Positions 17,312-26,636 are shown, counted from the first letter of the stretch. The stretch is DNA of 64,000 nucleotides from Bradyrhizobium sp. CCGUVB1N3 (GCF_024199925.1 NZ_JANADR010000001.1:9055501-9119500), one strand, 5' to 3'. Numbers and translations are program-made. The notes: a model not told the origin generated them from the letters alone.

Positions 17312-19744
17312 ATGGGCGTGCGAAGGCTGTTGATCGCCTCGATGTCGACGGGGCTGGTGCTGTGGACTGATGCCGGCATAGCGGCGCAGGACGAGGACAC
17401 CAATGTCCAGAACCTGCCGGCCGTCGAAGTGACGGCGCCGCCGCCAACGCCAAGGCGTAGCGCTCCGCGTACCCCGACGCGCGTTGCCACTCCTGCACCT
17501 GCCCGCAACAGGGTCTACGTCTATCCGACATCGCCCGGAGCCTCGGGCAGCATCGAAGTTGACAAGATTCCGGCCAGCATCAATGCGGTCGATTCAAACC
17601 AGATCAGCCGCACCCGCTCGCCGGACATCGCAGTTGCCCTGCAGCAGTACGTGCCCGGTCTCAGCATCAATGAAGTGACCGGCAATCCATTCCAGCCTGA
17701 TGTGCAGTTTCGCGGCTTCGTCGCGTCACCTCTGGCCGGCACGCCGCAGGGCCTCGCCGTCTATCAGAACGGCGTGCGGATCAACGAGGCCTTTTCCGAC
17801 ACCGTCAATTGGGATCTGATCCCGACGGCTGCGATCCGATCCGCGCTGGTCGTGACCAACAATCCCGCGTTCGGCCTCAATGCGCTCGGTGGCGCCATCG
17901 ATCTGCAGATGAAGAACGGCTTCAACTATCACGGCGCCGAGATCGACGTGATGGGCGGCTCATTCGGCCGCATCCAGGGCTCTGCACAATGGGGCAAGCA
18001 GGTCGACAACAACTGGGCGGTCTACGGAGCGCTCGAAGGCATCCACGACAATGGCTTTCGCAATTTCTCGTCATCGGACGTCCGGCGCTTCTATGGCGAT
18101 GTCGGGTATCGCTTTGAAGGCAACGAATTCCATCTCAACATGGGCATAGCCAACAATTCCCTGGCAGGTCCCAGCACCGTTCCGGCCGAATTGCTCCAGC
18201 AATATTGGGGCGCGACCTATACAACGCCGCAAACTATTTCCAACAAGGTCGGCTATCTCAACCTCACCGGAAAGGTAGAGGCGACGCCGACCTGGACCTT
18301 TGAGGGAACGGCGCATTTGCGGGGCTTCAAACAGAATACTGTGGACGGAAACCCGACTGACACCCAGCCTTGCGGAGCCGATCCAACGCTCTTGTGCTTT
18401 GGCAATGATACGACCCCCGCTTTTGGCCTGAACGGAGCTCAGCTCGTCAATCCCTTTGCGCCGGATGCCATACTCGGCGAGATCGATCGCACCAGCACGA
18501 GATCGACCACGTTTGGCGTATCCGGCCAGGCAACCAATAGCGATCAGTTGTTCGGTCATGAGAACCGCTTGGTGATCGGCGCAACCTATGATGTCAGCAG
18601 CACCCGCTTCACCGGTAGTGCCGAATTGGCAACCATAGGCACGAACTATGTCGTCACGGGCAGCGGCATATTCCTAGGGCAGTCCGGCGACCCGACATCG
18701 ATCGGCCCCGTGTCGCTTCGCACTGTCAACCAATATCAGGGGCTATATGCGCTCGACACGTTCAGCGTGACGGATCGCTTTGCGGTCACGGCAGGCGGAC
18801 GGTTCAATGCGGCCCGTGTCACGCTGATGGACCAGCTCGGCACCGCGCTCAATGGCGATCACACCTATGATCGCTTCAATCCGATCATCGGCGGCACCTA
18901 CAAGATCACGTCCGAAGTGACAGCCTATGCGGGCTATTCCGAAGCCAATCGGGTGCCGACGCCACTCGAACTCGGCTGCGCCGATCCCACGAGGCCGTGC
19001 ATCATCGGGCAGTTCCTGATCGCCGACCCGTCACTGCAGCAGGTCGTATCCAAGACCTTCGAAGCAGGCTTCCGCGGCACCAAGGAATTGAACATCGGTT
19101 CGCTCGGATGGAAGATCGGCGCCTACCGCGCAACCAACTACGATGACATCCTCGCGACCCCAATTCCGGGGTTGACGGGCTTCGGCTTCTTCCAGAACGT
19201 CGGCCGGACGCGCAGGCAGGGTATCGAAGCCGAGGTGAACCTGAAGTCGAATGCGCTTCAATTCCAGGCGAGCTACGCCTTCCTGGATGCGCGTTTCCTC
19301 GATGCGCTGCAGCTTGGCTCGGACAGCCCGTTCGCGGACGCCGACGGCAATATCCAGGTTTTGCCGGGCAACCAGATCCCGCGCCTGCCGCGACACCTCA
19401 TCAAGGCGAGTGTCGAATATGCTGTTACCGACGTTTGGAAGGTCGGGGGCGATGCGCTCTTTGTCTCGAGCCAGTATTTCGTCGGCGACGAGTCCAACCA
19501 ATTCCCGAAGCTGCCGTCCTACGCCGTGTTCAACCTCCACACCTCCTACCAGGTCACCAAGAACCTCCAGATCTACGGTCGCGTCGACAACGTCTTCGAC
19601 AACCGTTACTCGACCCTCGGCACCTTCTTCGACAGGGAAGCCCTGCCCAATTTCGCCAACGGTGGAGCGGAATTCACGGACCCGCGCTCGCTGAGCCCGG
19701 CAAGGCCGCGCGCGTTCTATGCGGGCGCAAGGGTGACGTTCTAG
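17312..19744 (+). CDS. TonB-dependent outer-membrane receptor
   Basis: About 810 residues. A signal peptide (RLLIASMSTGLVLWTDAGIAAQ) is followed by a TonB-box-like NLPAVEVTAPPP, a Pro/Thr-rich linker, a plug domain (residues about 90-215, DKIPASINAVDSNQI through LNALGGAID) and a beta-barrel ending in the aromatic terminus RARAFYAGARVTF-like (PRAFYAGARVTF). It imports a specific ligand using TonB energy. The start is uncertain: ATG 17297 and 17312 are both in frame, and a longer ORF begins at 17234. It lies behind the histidine kinase with no other uptake genes nearby. Confidence 0.9.
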   Translation: MGVRRLLIASMSTGLVLWTDAGIAAQDEDTNVQNLPAVEVTAPPPTPRRSAPRTPTRVATPAPARNRVYVYPTSPGASGSIEVDKIPASINAVDSNQISRTRSPDIAVALQQYVPGLSINEVTGNPFQPDVQFRGFVASPLAGTPQGLAVYQNGVRINEAFSDTVNWDLIPTAAIRSALVVTNNPAFGLNALGGAIDLQMKNGFNYHGAEIDVMGGSFGRIQGSAQWGKQVDNNWAVYGALEGIHDNGFRNFSSSDVRRFYGDVGYRFEGNEFHLNMGIANNSLAGPSTVPAELLQQYWGATYTTPQTISNKVGYLNLTGKVEATPTWTFEGTAHLRGFKQNTVDGNPTDTQPCGADPTLLCFGNDTTPAFGLNGAQLVNPFAPDAILGEIDRTSTRSTTFGVSGQATNSDQLFGHENRLVIGATYDVSSTRFTGSAELATIGTNYVVTGSGIFLGQSGDPTSIGPVSLRTVNQYQGLYALDTFSVTDRFAVTAGGRFNAARVTLMDQLGTALNGDHTYDRFNPIIGGTYKITSEVTAYAGYSEANRVPTPLELGCADPTRPCIIGQFLIADPSLQQVVSKTFEAGFRGTKELNIGSLGWKIGAYRATNYDDILATPIPGLTGFGFFQNVGRTRRQGIEAEVNLKSNALQFQASYAFLDARFLDALQLGSDSPFADADGNIQVLPGNQIPRLPRHLIKASVEYAVTDVWKVGGDALFVSSQYFVGDESNQFPKLPSYAVFNLHTSYQVTKNLQIYGRVDNVFDNRYSTLGTFFDREALPNFANGGAEFTDPRSLSPARPRAFYAGARVTF

Positions 19745-19775
19745 GACTGCGGGCCCGCATCATCCCCTCATGTCC

Positions 19776-21533
19776 TTACGCCAGACCTGCGAGCGCCATC
19801 GCCGCTCTGAGTTCATGCACCGTTGCCGTTTCCGCGCCGCCGGCCTGGAACGTCAGAGGGGCCGGATTGAGCGGAAGCCGCGTCACATTGGCCGGGCCTC
19901 GCGGCGGCTCGAACATCATCGCCTGGTTCGCGCCGAATGGAATCCGATCGAGCTGCCGAATGGCGCTGCGCATCTCGCGCAATCCGGCATTCAGCGGCAT
20001 GGCAATGGGCCGCTGATCGGACCAGACGCCGAGCGCGCGGGCGGCATCCGGCAGCCCGGCCCCGGTCTGCCAGGGATGACCGATGGGTTGCGCCGTATCC
20101 TTCAGAATTTGGAACAGCCGTTCGACCCGCTGAAAATTCCTTGCGATGAAGCTGCCCTTGAAGTCGGCGTGGTCAGCGAGGATCAAGGCTGCAAGCGCGG
20201 CAACGTGAGCCGCTGCAAGCGAGCTGCCGTCGCAGACCGCGTAGCCATCCGGCGACTGGCAGGCAATCACCGTAACGCCAGGCGCGCACAGGTCGAGCTC
20301 GGGCCCGCGGCAGGCGAACGGCGGCACGAACAACCCGCCCGCCGCCGCCGTGGCCGCCGCGGCCAGTGCCGCCTGCGGACTGTCTTCCGGGAAGCTGCCC
20401 ATCTGTCCGACTGCGCCGACCGCCATGACATGCGCAGAGCAGGCCGGAAACAGCACGCCTGCTCCGGAATTGCCGGCGGCGGCGATGATGCCGATGCCTT
20501 GCTGCTTGGCCATCGCAATGCGCTGCTCGACCAGCACGGAGCCGCGCTCGCAACCGACGCCAATGCACGCCACGTCGATGCCATTTTGCAAGCAGTCATC
20601 GAGAGCCGCGATCAGGTCGCTGCAACGGGCGTCAGTGGGAAGCTTGCAAACATGCAACTCGCTATCCGGGGCGTAGCCGCGGATGCCGTGATCTGCCTGC
20701 GCAGCCGCATTGATGATGCCCGCGCAAGGCGTGCCGTGGCCAGTGACGTCCCTTGACCATGAGCGATCTTCGCCATCCCGGGCATCGATACCGTGGTCGA
20801 TCCTCGCCAATTGCTTGTGGCTGGTCGCCACGCCGCTGTCGATCAGGGCGATCTTGATGTCAGCTCCACGGCACTGGTTGGGAATCCGATCGAAGCGCAT
20901 TGCTTCGCCGCCCCAATCCAGCCCGCCGGGCAGCGGCAACGGTCTGAGGGTGAAGGTGTTCACCGCATCGGCCTCGATGTATGGCCGCTGCTGCCATAAG
21001 CCCCAATGCCCGGAGCGTGGGCTGACGAACAGGGTGGCGATCGTTTCCGGCACTTCGTCCTGCAGCGTCAGACTGACGCTGCCGTCACCATCCGTCCGCC
21101 CTTGAACTGACCCCTGCTCGCCGATGAACCGCACCATTGCCTGTTCCACAGGCGCTCCTGCTTCGCTGAGGACCCGGATCGTCACCTTCAAGTCCGGTCT
21201 GAGCGCGGCCATGGTCGCGGTCGTCGGGATAATAGACGAGACGGGGCCGGCGAAGGATGCAGCTCGTAGAATGCTGTCCGGCTCGATGATCAAGTTGCCG
21301 CCCGTCGAGCGGTGCAAGGCTGCGGCGGCTTCGTCAGGCATGCGCACGATCGCAATGGGGGGACCGCTGACGCCGCGCTGGTCATGGGTCCACAGGATAT
21401 TGCCGAACTGATTCAGTTGTTCGGCCAACGTTTGAGCGCTGACGCCGGGGCCCGCTGGTGCGATCATGTATTGAGTCGTGCGCGCTGGTTTGCGTCGATT
21501 GCCGCGCGAGGTCGGTTGCGCATCATCTGCCAT
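19776..21533 (-). CDS. Subtilisin-like (S8) serine protease without signal peptide
   Basis: 585 residues. The N-terminal 90 residues resemble a small inhibitor/propeptide domain (YMIAPAGPGVSAQTLAEQLN...AIVRMPDEAAAAL), and about 112-200 form an Ig-like insert (VTIRVLSEAGAPVEQAMVRF). The catalytic triad is D232 (LIDSGV), H266 (GHGTPCAG) and S438 (DGSSLAAAH), with oxyanion N355 (AAAGNSG). The family motif GTSMA is changed to GSSLA. No signal peptide is visible, so it is probably cytosolic or released after processing. GGAGG precedes ATG 21533. It is the last gene of the three-gene operon 22831 to 19776. Confidence 0.88.
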   Translation of the reverse strand: MADDAQPTSRGNRRKPARTTQYMIAPAGPGVSAQTLAEQLNQFGNILWTHDQRGVSGPPIAIVRMPDEAAAALHRSTGGNLIIEPDSILRAASFAGPVSSIIPTTATMAALRPDLKVTIRVLSEAGAPVEQAMVRFIGEQGSVQGRTDGDGSVSLTLQDEVPETIATLFVSPRSGHWGLWQQRPYIEADAVNTFTLRPLPLPGGLDWGGEAMRFDRIPNQCRGADIKIALIDSGVATSHKQLARIDHGIDARDGEDRSWSRDVTGHGTPCAGIINAAAQADHGIRGYAPDSELHVCKLPTDARCSDLIAALDDCLQNGIDVACIGVGCERGSVLVEQRIAMAKQQGIGIIAAAGNSGAGVLFPACSAHVMAVGAVGQMGSFPEDSPQAALAAAATAAAGGLFVPPFACRGPELDLCAPGVTVIACQSPDGYAVCDGSSLAAAHVAALAALILADHADFKGSFIARNFQRVERLFQILKDTAQPIGHPWQTGAGLPDAARALGVWSDQRPIAMPLNAGLREMRSAIRQLDRIPFGANQAMMFEPPRGPANVTRLPLNPAPLTFQAGGAETATVHELRAAMALAGLA

Positions 21534-21551
21534 GGCGTCGCCTCCTTGATC

Positions 21552-22010
21552 TCAGTGGATTGAAGATTGCGTGGGATCGATCGAAGCCTGTCGCAGCAAC
21601 GGAAGGCGGGGATCGGCTGCGCGGGCAGCTTCGATCGCCCGATAGGCCAGCCAGATCAGGTTGAAGGCCTGCGCATGGTCCCGCTCGGTAAACTTGTTGG
21701 CGGCCTGCGTGACGATCGAAACGCAGTTTTCCAGGCCGGCATGCTGTGCAGCATTGGCCTCGAGATAGCCAGAGAGCGAGCGCAGCGATTCGGCGATCAT
21801 GTCTCCGATCATGTTTTCCGCGGCCTGATGATCGAGCACCGCATTCGGTATCGGGAAGTTGCCGGGCATGGTCCGGAACGGCTGCTCGAACGCCTGCGAC
21901 TGCAGGCGCAGGAGCAGCGGCATCAGATTGCCGAGCAGGCCCACGAGCTGCTGAATGTCCAAGGAGTGGCGCTGTGACGCGGTCGCGGCTGAGGGGTTTG
22001 AATCCGACAT
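21552..22010 (-). CDS. Helical protein of subtilase operon, unknown function
   Basis: 152 residues, almost entirely predicted helical (LVGLLGNLMPLLLRLQSQAF, AENMIGDMIAESLRSLSGYLE). It has no signal peptide and one cysteine (ENC). The start at 22010 has GGAGAAG upstream. It lies between the Gln/Gly repeat protein and the protease, 18 bases from the latter, so it is probably a partner or chaperone of one of them. No known domain is recognised. Confidence 0.75.
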   Translation of the reverse strand: MSDSNPSAATASQRHSLDIQQLVGLLGNLMPLLLRLQSQAFEQPFRTMPGNFPIPNAVLDHQAAENMIGDMIAESLRSLSGYLEANAAQHAGLENCVSIVTQAANKFTERDHAQAFNLIWLAYRAIEAARAADPRLPLLRQASIDPTQSSIH

Positions 22011-22090
22011 GAGGCTTCTCCTTCGAAAGGACGTTCGCAACGGCCAAGCGCGACCGCCGCTTTTGGCGGCGGTCGCGCCTTGCCGCGCGG

Positions 22091-22831
22091 TCAGATCATC
22101 CGCTGCTGAGTGTAGGCCTGAAGGTTGCCGATGACCTGGGGAATGACGCCGATCAGCTGTCGGGTGATGTCGGCGACATCCTGCTGCGTCAGTTGTCGCT
22201 GCTGGCCGAACGGCGCCTGGCCGCCGAACGCCGCCTGGAACTGTGGCGCGCCGGACTGCGTACCCCACATCTGCCCAGGCTGAGTCTGCCCCGGGTGGCC
22301 TCCGAATTGACCCAGACCGAGACCGCCATGCATGGCCGAATGCTGCATTTGCGGCTGGCTCTGCAGCATTCCCATGATCTGAGGCACGATGGGCAGGATC
22401 TGCCGCACGACTTCGCTCACGTCTTGCGGGCTTAGCTGCCGTGGCCCCTGGCCGTAGGCCGCATAGCCGATTCCTGCGAACGGAGTTTGCGCCTGCGCAA
22501 GAATTTGAGGCAGCGCCGGCACCAGTTGCCGCACGACCTCATTCACGTCCTGCGGCGAAAGCTGTCGCTGTTGTCCGCCCCAGTGCTGCTGACCCCAGCC
22601 CGTTTGCCCGCCCCAGCCGGGGCCATATCCAAACGCGCCAAAGGTCGGCTGACCGCCGCCGAACTGTCCGTATTGCTGTCCGTAGGCCGCTTGGCCCAAT
22701 CCAAGACCGCCGCCTCCATGCTGTTGGCCGCCTTGCGGACCGAATGCTCCCGTTCCCCATTGTTGCGGACCGAACTGTCCGAATGGCGAACTTTGCCCGA
22801 GGTTTTGTTGAAGGGTGTCAAAGTAAGTCAT
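22091..22831 (-). CDS. Gln/Gly-rich low-complexity protein with three RQL-QDV repeats
   Basis: 246 residues. Residues 1-88 are a disordered Q/G/F/W-rich region resembling prion-like or phase-separating sequences. Three repeats follow at about 89-113, 131-155 and 212-236, each with the pattern RQL(S/T)xQDVxxxxRQxxxxxPQIxx; further Q/G-rich spacers lie between them. The ATG at 22831 has GGAGG eight bases upstream; longer upstream readings lack support. No signal peptide, no membrane segment and no known domain. As first gene of the operon it may be the substrate or scaffold of the subtilase encoded downstream. Confidence 0.72.
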   Translation of the reverse strand: MTYFDTLQQNLGQSSPFGQFGPQQWGTGAFGPQGGQQHGGGGLGLGQAAYGQQYGQFGGGQPTFGAFGYGPGWGGQTGWGQQHWGGQQRQLSPQDVNEVVRQLVPALPQILAQAQTPFAGIGYAAYGQGPRQLSPQDVSEVVRQILPIVPQIMGMLQSQPQMQHSAMHGGLGLGQFGGHPGQTQPGQMWGTQSGAPQFQAAFGGQAPFGQQRQLTQQDVADITRQLIGVIPQVIGNLQAYTQQRMI

Positions 22832-23356
22832 CGCTTGCCTCCTCGCGATGGTTGGTGCCCTCAGCCCAATATGTTGCGAAGGCTGTCGCATGCACGACTC
22901 CTTCGGTGGCAATAGAGGATCGTCACGCCGGTGCGACGGCGTTGGACATTCAAGTTGAAATGCCTGGCACGGAAATCTCGGCCGCAAGCAACGCCGCCCA
23001 TTTGAGAGGCGCAAGTTGCGTCCCTCAAGGTGACGTGCCAACGGTTGGATGTTCTTAGAGCGGCAAAATGACAGCCGTTGAGAGATGTGGAGCGGATTTT
23101 CCTCACTGGCGACGTGGCCAGCCATTCATTGTGTCCGACGTCCGCTCAGACGCTCTGCAATTACGCTGACTTCTCTCCAATCTTGCAATGAGCATAGACG
23201 CGAAAACGTGCTTGCGCCGAAATAGTTTCGCGAAAGCGCGGCGATATTTTGGCGGCTATCAAACTCTGCAAAATTTCAAGTCGCGCGGATTTTGTCAGTA
23301 CTCTTTGCCTGGTCAGCGAGCTTTCCGATATGCATCAGCGTCGACTTGCGCGACTG
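22832..23356. other. 525-base non-coding stretch upstream of the subtilase operon
   Basis: No convincing gene on either strand. It should contain the promoter of the minus-strand operon that starts at 22831 and the 3' end region of the M48 gene. Short open frames here have no ribosome site and odd composition. Confidence 0.5.
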
Positions 23357-24481
23357 CTAGTACGCGAGGTTGAGCAATGTGCCGACGCGCTCGGAGGTGG
23401 CGGGATGGCTGCGAAGCAAGCGCATCGGATCATGCACGAACACGGACGTGGGCCTTGACGCAGAGCCGGTATGATGGCGCTCCAGCTTGTCGAGTGCGGC
23501 GATGAGCGCTCGCGAGTTGCCGGTCAGTTCGAGTGCTGTTGCATCCGCATCGAGTTCGCGCACGCGCGACAGCGCCAGTCCAAGCAACTGACCGAGGGTC
23601 GGAGCTGCGCTCAGCAGCGCCGCCAATGTCCGGCTTGATGCCATACCACCGTGATGATGGCTGCGCCGCAGCAGTGCGAGGCCAGCGAGTGATGTCCAAT
23701 CGATCGCGCGACGCAACGCCGTCGCCCAGCTCATCGTCCAGGCATCATTGTTGCGGATGTGAGCGACTTCGTGGGCCAATATCCCTGCAATTTCGTCGCG
23801 CGTCATGCCGCGCAGCAGGCCCTCGGTCAGCACGATGGCACTGCGTTCCGGCCCGCCGAGCGCATAGGCATTCATGTCGCGCGGTGCCGGCAGGCAATAA
23901 AGGTCCGGCAGTCGGACCAGGCCGGCTCGGCCGCACACCCTTGCCAGAATGGCGAACAAGTCCGGCACCTCGGCAGGGGACAGCAGGCGAGCGCCGAACC
24001 AGCGATACATGTTCTCGCGCGAGATGACCGTTTCGTCGGGACGGGGCATGCTTCCCAGCAGCGCCCGCTGCATTCCCTCGGCTCCGCCGACGATCCAGCC
24101 GCACACGGCAAGCAGCAACGTCATTGCGAGGATTGCCAATGCAGATGATTGGTGGTTCGCAGCCTGATGGGCGTGCCGGCGATGCCGCAACCGCCACTGG
24201 TCTCTTGCGCTCAGCTCGATCCGGCAGCGCAGGAAGACGCCTGCCTCTCCCGACGGACAATGGATCTCCACGGTGACGGCAGGGCCGCACCGTAAAATGC
24301 GCAGCATCTCTCGCGGCGCATGTCGCACCAAAGCGATCGAAATGTCCGGCGTGAGGCCGGCGACGCCATCGTGGCCCTGCCGATCACCACGCAACGCCAT
24401 CGGGCTTACGCCAGCGTGAATCACCCCTGTCCCCTCGTGCGCGTTCAGCGAAAAGTTACGGATCTCTCGGTGCCTTGTCAT
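23357..24481 (-). CDS. M48-family membrane zinc protease (HtpX-like)
   Basis: 374 residues with two or more hydrophobic segments (around 114-132 and 255-268). The zinc site is HEVAHIRNND, with H237, E238 and H241; the third ligand is in RVRELDADATAL. The end (FVHDPMRLLRSHPATSERVGTLLNL) is typical of HtpX-type peptidases, which degrade or trim membrane proteins. The N-terminal 110 residues before the first membrane segment contain little recognisable sequence, so the true start may be further downstream. Confidence 0.85.
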   Translation of the reverse strand: MTRHREIRNFSLNAHEGTGVIHAGVSPMALRGDRQGHDGVAGLTPDISIALVRHAPREMLRILRCGPAVTVEIHCPSGEAGVFLRCRIELSARDQWRLRHRRHAHQAANHQSSALAILAMTLLLAVCGWIVGGAEGMQRALLGSMPRPDETVISRENMYRWFGARLLSPAEVPDLFAILARVCGRAGLVRLPDLYCLPAPRDMNAYALGGPERSAIVLTEGLLRGMTRDEIAGILAHEVAHIRNNDAWTMSWATALRRAIDWTSLAGLALLRRSHHHGGMASSRTLAALLSAAPTLGQLLGLALSRVRELDADATALELTGNSRALIAALDKLERHHTGSASRPTSVFVHDPMRLLRSHPATSERVGTLLNLAY

Positions 24482-24914
24482 GCGAGTTTCATGCCTTAGA
24501 CACAGAAAGTCCCGGTATCCACACAGGGGGCTCCGATCCGCTTCGGTGCAAGCGGTCTGGATGAGACCTCAGGAACCGGGATCCGTTCAAGCTAAACCAT
24601 GGTTTGGTCAGTCGACCCGGTCGGACATCTCGAAGATCCGAGGGTCCTTAAGGGAACTGTTGCGGTCGAGGCAACGAAGCGCTGCACGTGTAGAGTGCGC
24701 GCCTGACCATTTGAGGGTGGGAAATGGGACGGGAACCCGGCTTCGGAGTCATCCCATGGACAGCGTGGGCACCCGCGAAGCGGAGAATCGTTGATTTTCA
24801 TCACGCAGACCCGCGATCGAAACGGCTGCGGGATGTCGGCAACGCTAGTCCCCCGCCGAGCGCTCGCACAGAAGCAGTCGGCGGCGGGGGTCGCGAGATT
24901 GGAACGACGTTGCT
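24482..24914. other. 433-base region without a recognised gene
   Basis: Open frames here have Arg/Pro/Ser-rich translations unlike the neighbouring proteins and no clear ribosome site. I see no tRNA and no strong hairpin. It separates two minus-strand genes. Confidence 0.45.
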
Positions 24915-25445
24915 TCAGTCGTCGTCGTCGTCAGACTGCGTCGCCCTTCGCCGTTCCACGACATCACTCATGTCGCGGAGGACGAAGATCGCGATGGCCG
25001 CCATGCGCTGCCTCTGTTCGGGATTGAGAGTCTTGTAGAGTGGCTGCCATGCCTCAGCGAGTTTATCCAGATCGGCTGATCGTTGAGCCAATGCTTCCGA
25101 GCGTCGTTGCAAAAAGGCGATTGGGTCACGATTGCGCAAGGCTTCGACGCGGCTTTCGTCGGCCCGTCGACCCACTGTTTCCTGGATTTTTGCGACCCGC
25201 GCTTTCCGATCCTCCGCCCTGGCGCGAATGGCGCTCTCCACAGACGGCCAAAGTTTTTCCTGTTCAGGTGTCAGTTGCAACGCCGCCTTCACCAGATCAA
25301 TCCTCATGTCCGTCAGGTTATTGCGGTCCGCTGCATTTAACCGTTCCGGAGACGCGGAAGACGAAGTCTGCAAGTTTTGGGCGTTGGCAATAGGGGATGC
25401 AATAACGAAGAGTGCAGTTGTTCCGGCCACTACGACTTTCAACAT
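24915..25445 (-). CDS. Spy/CpxP-like (LTxxQ) periplasmic protein
   Basis: 176 residues. A signal peptide (MLKVVVAGTTALFVIASPIANAQ) is followed by a mostly helical chain with two LTPEQ-type motifs (LQLTPEQEKLWP and LNPEQRQRM), the mark of Spy/CpxP-like stress chaperones. The C-terminus is a run of five aspartates (QSDDDDD), encoded by a GTC-repeat tract on the plus strand at 24916-24930. The start at 25445 has TAGGAG upstream. Confidence 0.8.
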   Translation of the reverse strand: MLKVVVAGTTALFVIASPIANAQNLQTSSSASPERLNAADRNNLTDMRIDLVKAALQLTPEQEKLWPSVESAIRARAEDRKARVAKIQETVGRRADESRVEALRNRDPIAFLQRRSEALAQRSADLDKLAEAWQPLYKTLNPEQRQRMAAIAIFVLRDMSDVVERRRATQSDDDDD

Positions 25446-25620
25446 GGGAGATCTCCTAGGTGGTAAGTGGCCCCCTAAGCACCGCGCAAAATGGTGACGC
25501 ACTGCGAGGTCTCGTTGACCTAAATCAAGGGAACAAAAGAATTGTTCTCTCGTGCTCTTGACCCAGGGCAGGGCCGTCGTGCCCATTCAAATGTGTGGCC
25601 CAGGGAACTGGTGAAGAACA

Positions 25621-26277
25621 ATGCTGACGCAAATCTACGAGGTAGCGACACCCGCCGAAGCCGAAGCAATATCGGCAATCGGTGTGGATCATGTCGGCGT
25701 GCTTGTCGGTGATGGGGCCTTCCCCCGCGAGCTTCCGGTTCACCAGGCGGCAGCCGTCATGAAGGCGATGCGGGCGCCGTCCGTACTTTCAGCGCTGTTC
25801 CTCTCGGCGGATGTCGCTCTCATCGAACGGATGGCCAGGGAGCTTGATCCACCCATCGTGCATCTTGGCGCTTCGAACGAATTGCTTACGCCGGATCATG
25901 TCGTGGCGCTGCGAAAGTCTCTGCCAAAAATCAAATTCATGCGCAGCGTGCCCGTGACGGGACCTGTGGCGGTACACGTAGCGCGCACATATGATGGAAT
26001 TGTCGAGTGGATCCTGCTCGATAGTCACCGCATAGGCGATATCCAAATTGGTGCACAAGGCGTGACGCATGACTGGAGCATCAGTCGAACGATCGTCGAG
26101 ACTGTTCGTACCCCGGTCATACTCGCTGGCGGCCTCGGACCGGACAATGTCAAAGAGGCGATCCGGTCTGTCCAACCCGCCGGCGTTGACTCAAAAACGA
26201 AGACCGACTGCGAGGGCACCCACGCAAAAGACCTGGCGAAGGTCGAAGCTTTCTATCGCGCTGCGAACAGCGGTTAA
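25621..26277 (+). CDS. TrpF-like (phosphoribosylanthranilate isomerase fold) protein lacking the active-site Cys
   Basis: 218 residues of the TIM-barrel TrpF family: DHVGVLVG, LLDS, THDWSISR, GGLGPDNVKEAI and PAGVDSKTK match the fold's phosphate and substrate loops. True TrpF enzymes start with KICG, whose Cys is catalytic; here the start is MLTQIYEVATPAEA with no Cys, while the Asp of LLDS is kept. It stands apart from trp genes, so it probably has a different reaction. Confidence 0.75.
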   Translation: MLTQIYEVATPAEAEAISAIGVDHVGVLVGDGAFPRELPVHQAAAVMKAMRAPSVLSALFLSADVALIERMARELDPPIVHLGASNELLTPDHVVALRKSLPKIKFMRSVPVTGPVAVHVARTYDGIVEWILLDSHRIGDIQIGAQGVTHDWSISRTIVETVRTPVILAGGLGPDNVKEAIRSVQPAGVDSKTKTDCEGTHAKDLAKVEAFYRAANSG

Positions 26278-26330
26278 CCAGCGCCAGAAGTTTTGACACT
26301 GCTACAGTGGTCATCGATGGGGCGGCGGCG

Positions 26331-26636
26331 CTATCGGCTGGTCAGCAGCTCGACGCCAGCACAGCCGAAAAAGGCTGCGAGCGTCGGCGGGATGCCGCGG
26401 CGTGCGCGGCCGTAAATCCGCAGCATCATGGGTATCGAGAACGCAACCGCATAGAGATAGTGGATCTCCAGCGATAACGCGCTCGTGCCGACGACGATCG
26501 CGGCTACCACCCATAGCGGCGCGTCGTGCGGCAAGCCGAGTGACATGATGGCGATCCAGCTGAGCGCCCGCGTTTGGGTTGTCATCTGGATGGCGAGGCG
26601 CATTTTTTCCGGGACATTCGCCAGTGGCTTCGGCAA
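26331..26636 (-). CDS. Small inner-membrane protein
   Basis: 101 residues with a charged N-terminus (MPKPLANVPEKMRLAIQMTT) and three hydrophobic segments. It is the coherent reading of this segment; a second minus frame here is only a shadow. Its 5' end overlaps the longest possible reading of the divergent ClC gene, but not the shorter ClC start preferred here. Function unknown. Confidence 0.65.
   Translation of the reverse strand: MPKPLANVPEKMRLAIQMTTQTRALSWIAIMSLGLPHDAPLWVVAAIVVGTSALSLEIHYLYAVAFSIPMMLRIYGRARRGIPPTLAAFFGCAGVELLTSR

Noticed and set aside
24482..24794. Plus-strand frame of 104 residues
   Set aside because: Arg/Ser-rich composition without ribosome site or domain; considered non-coding.
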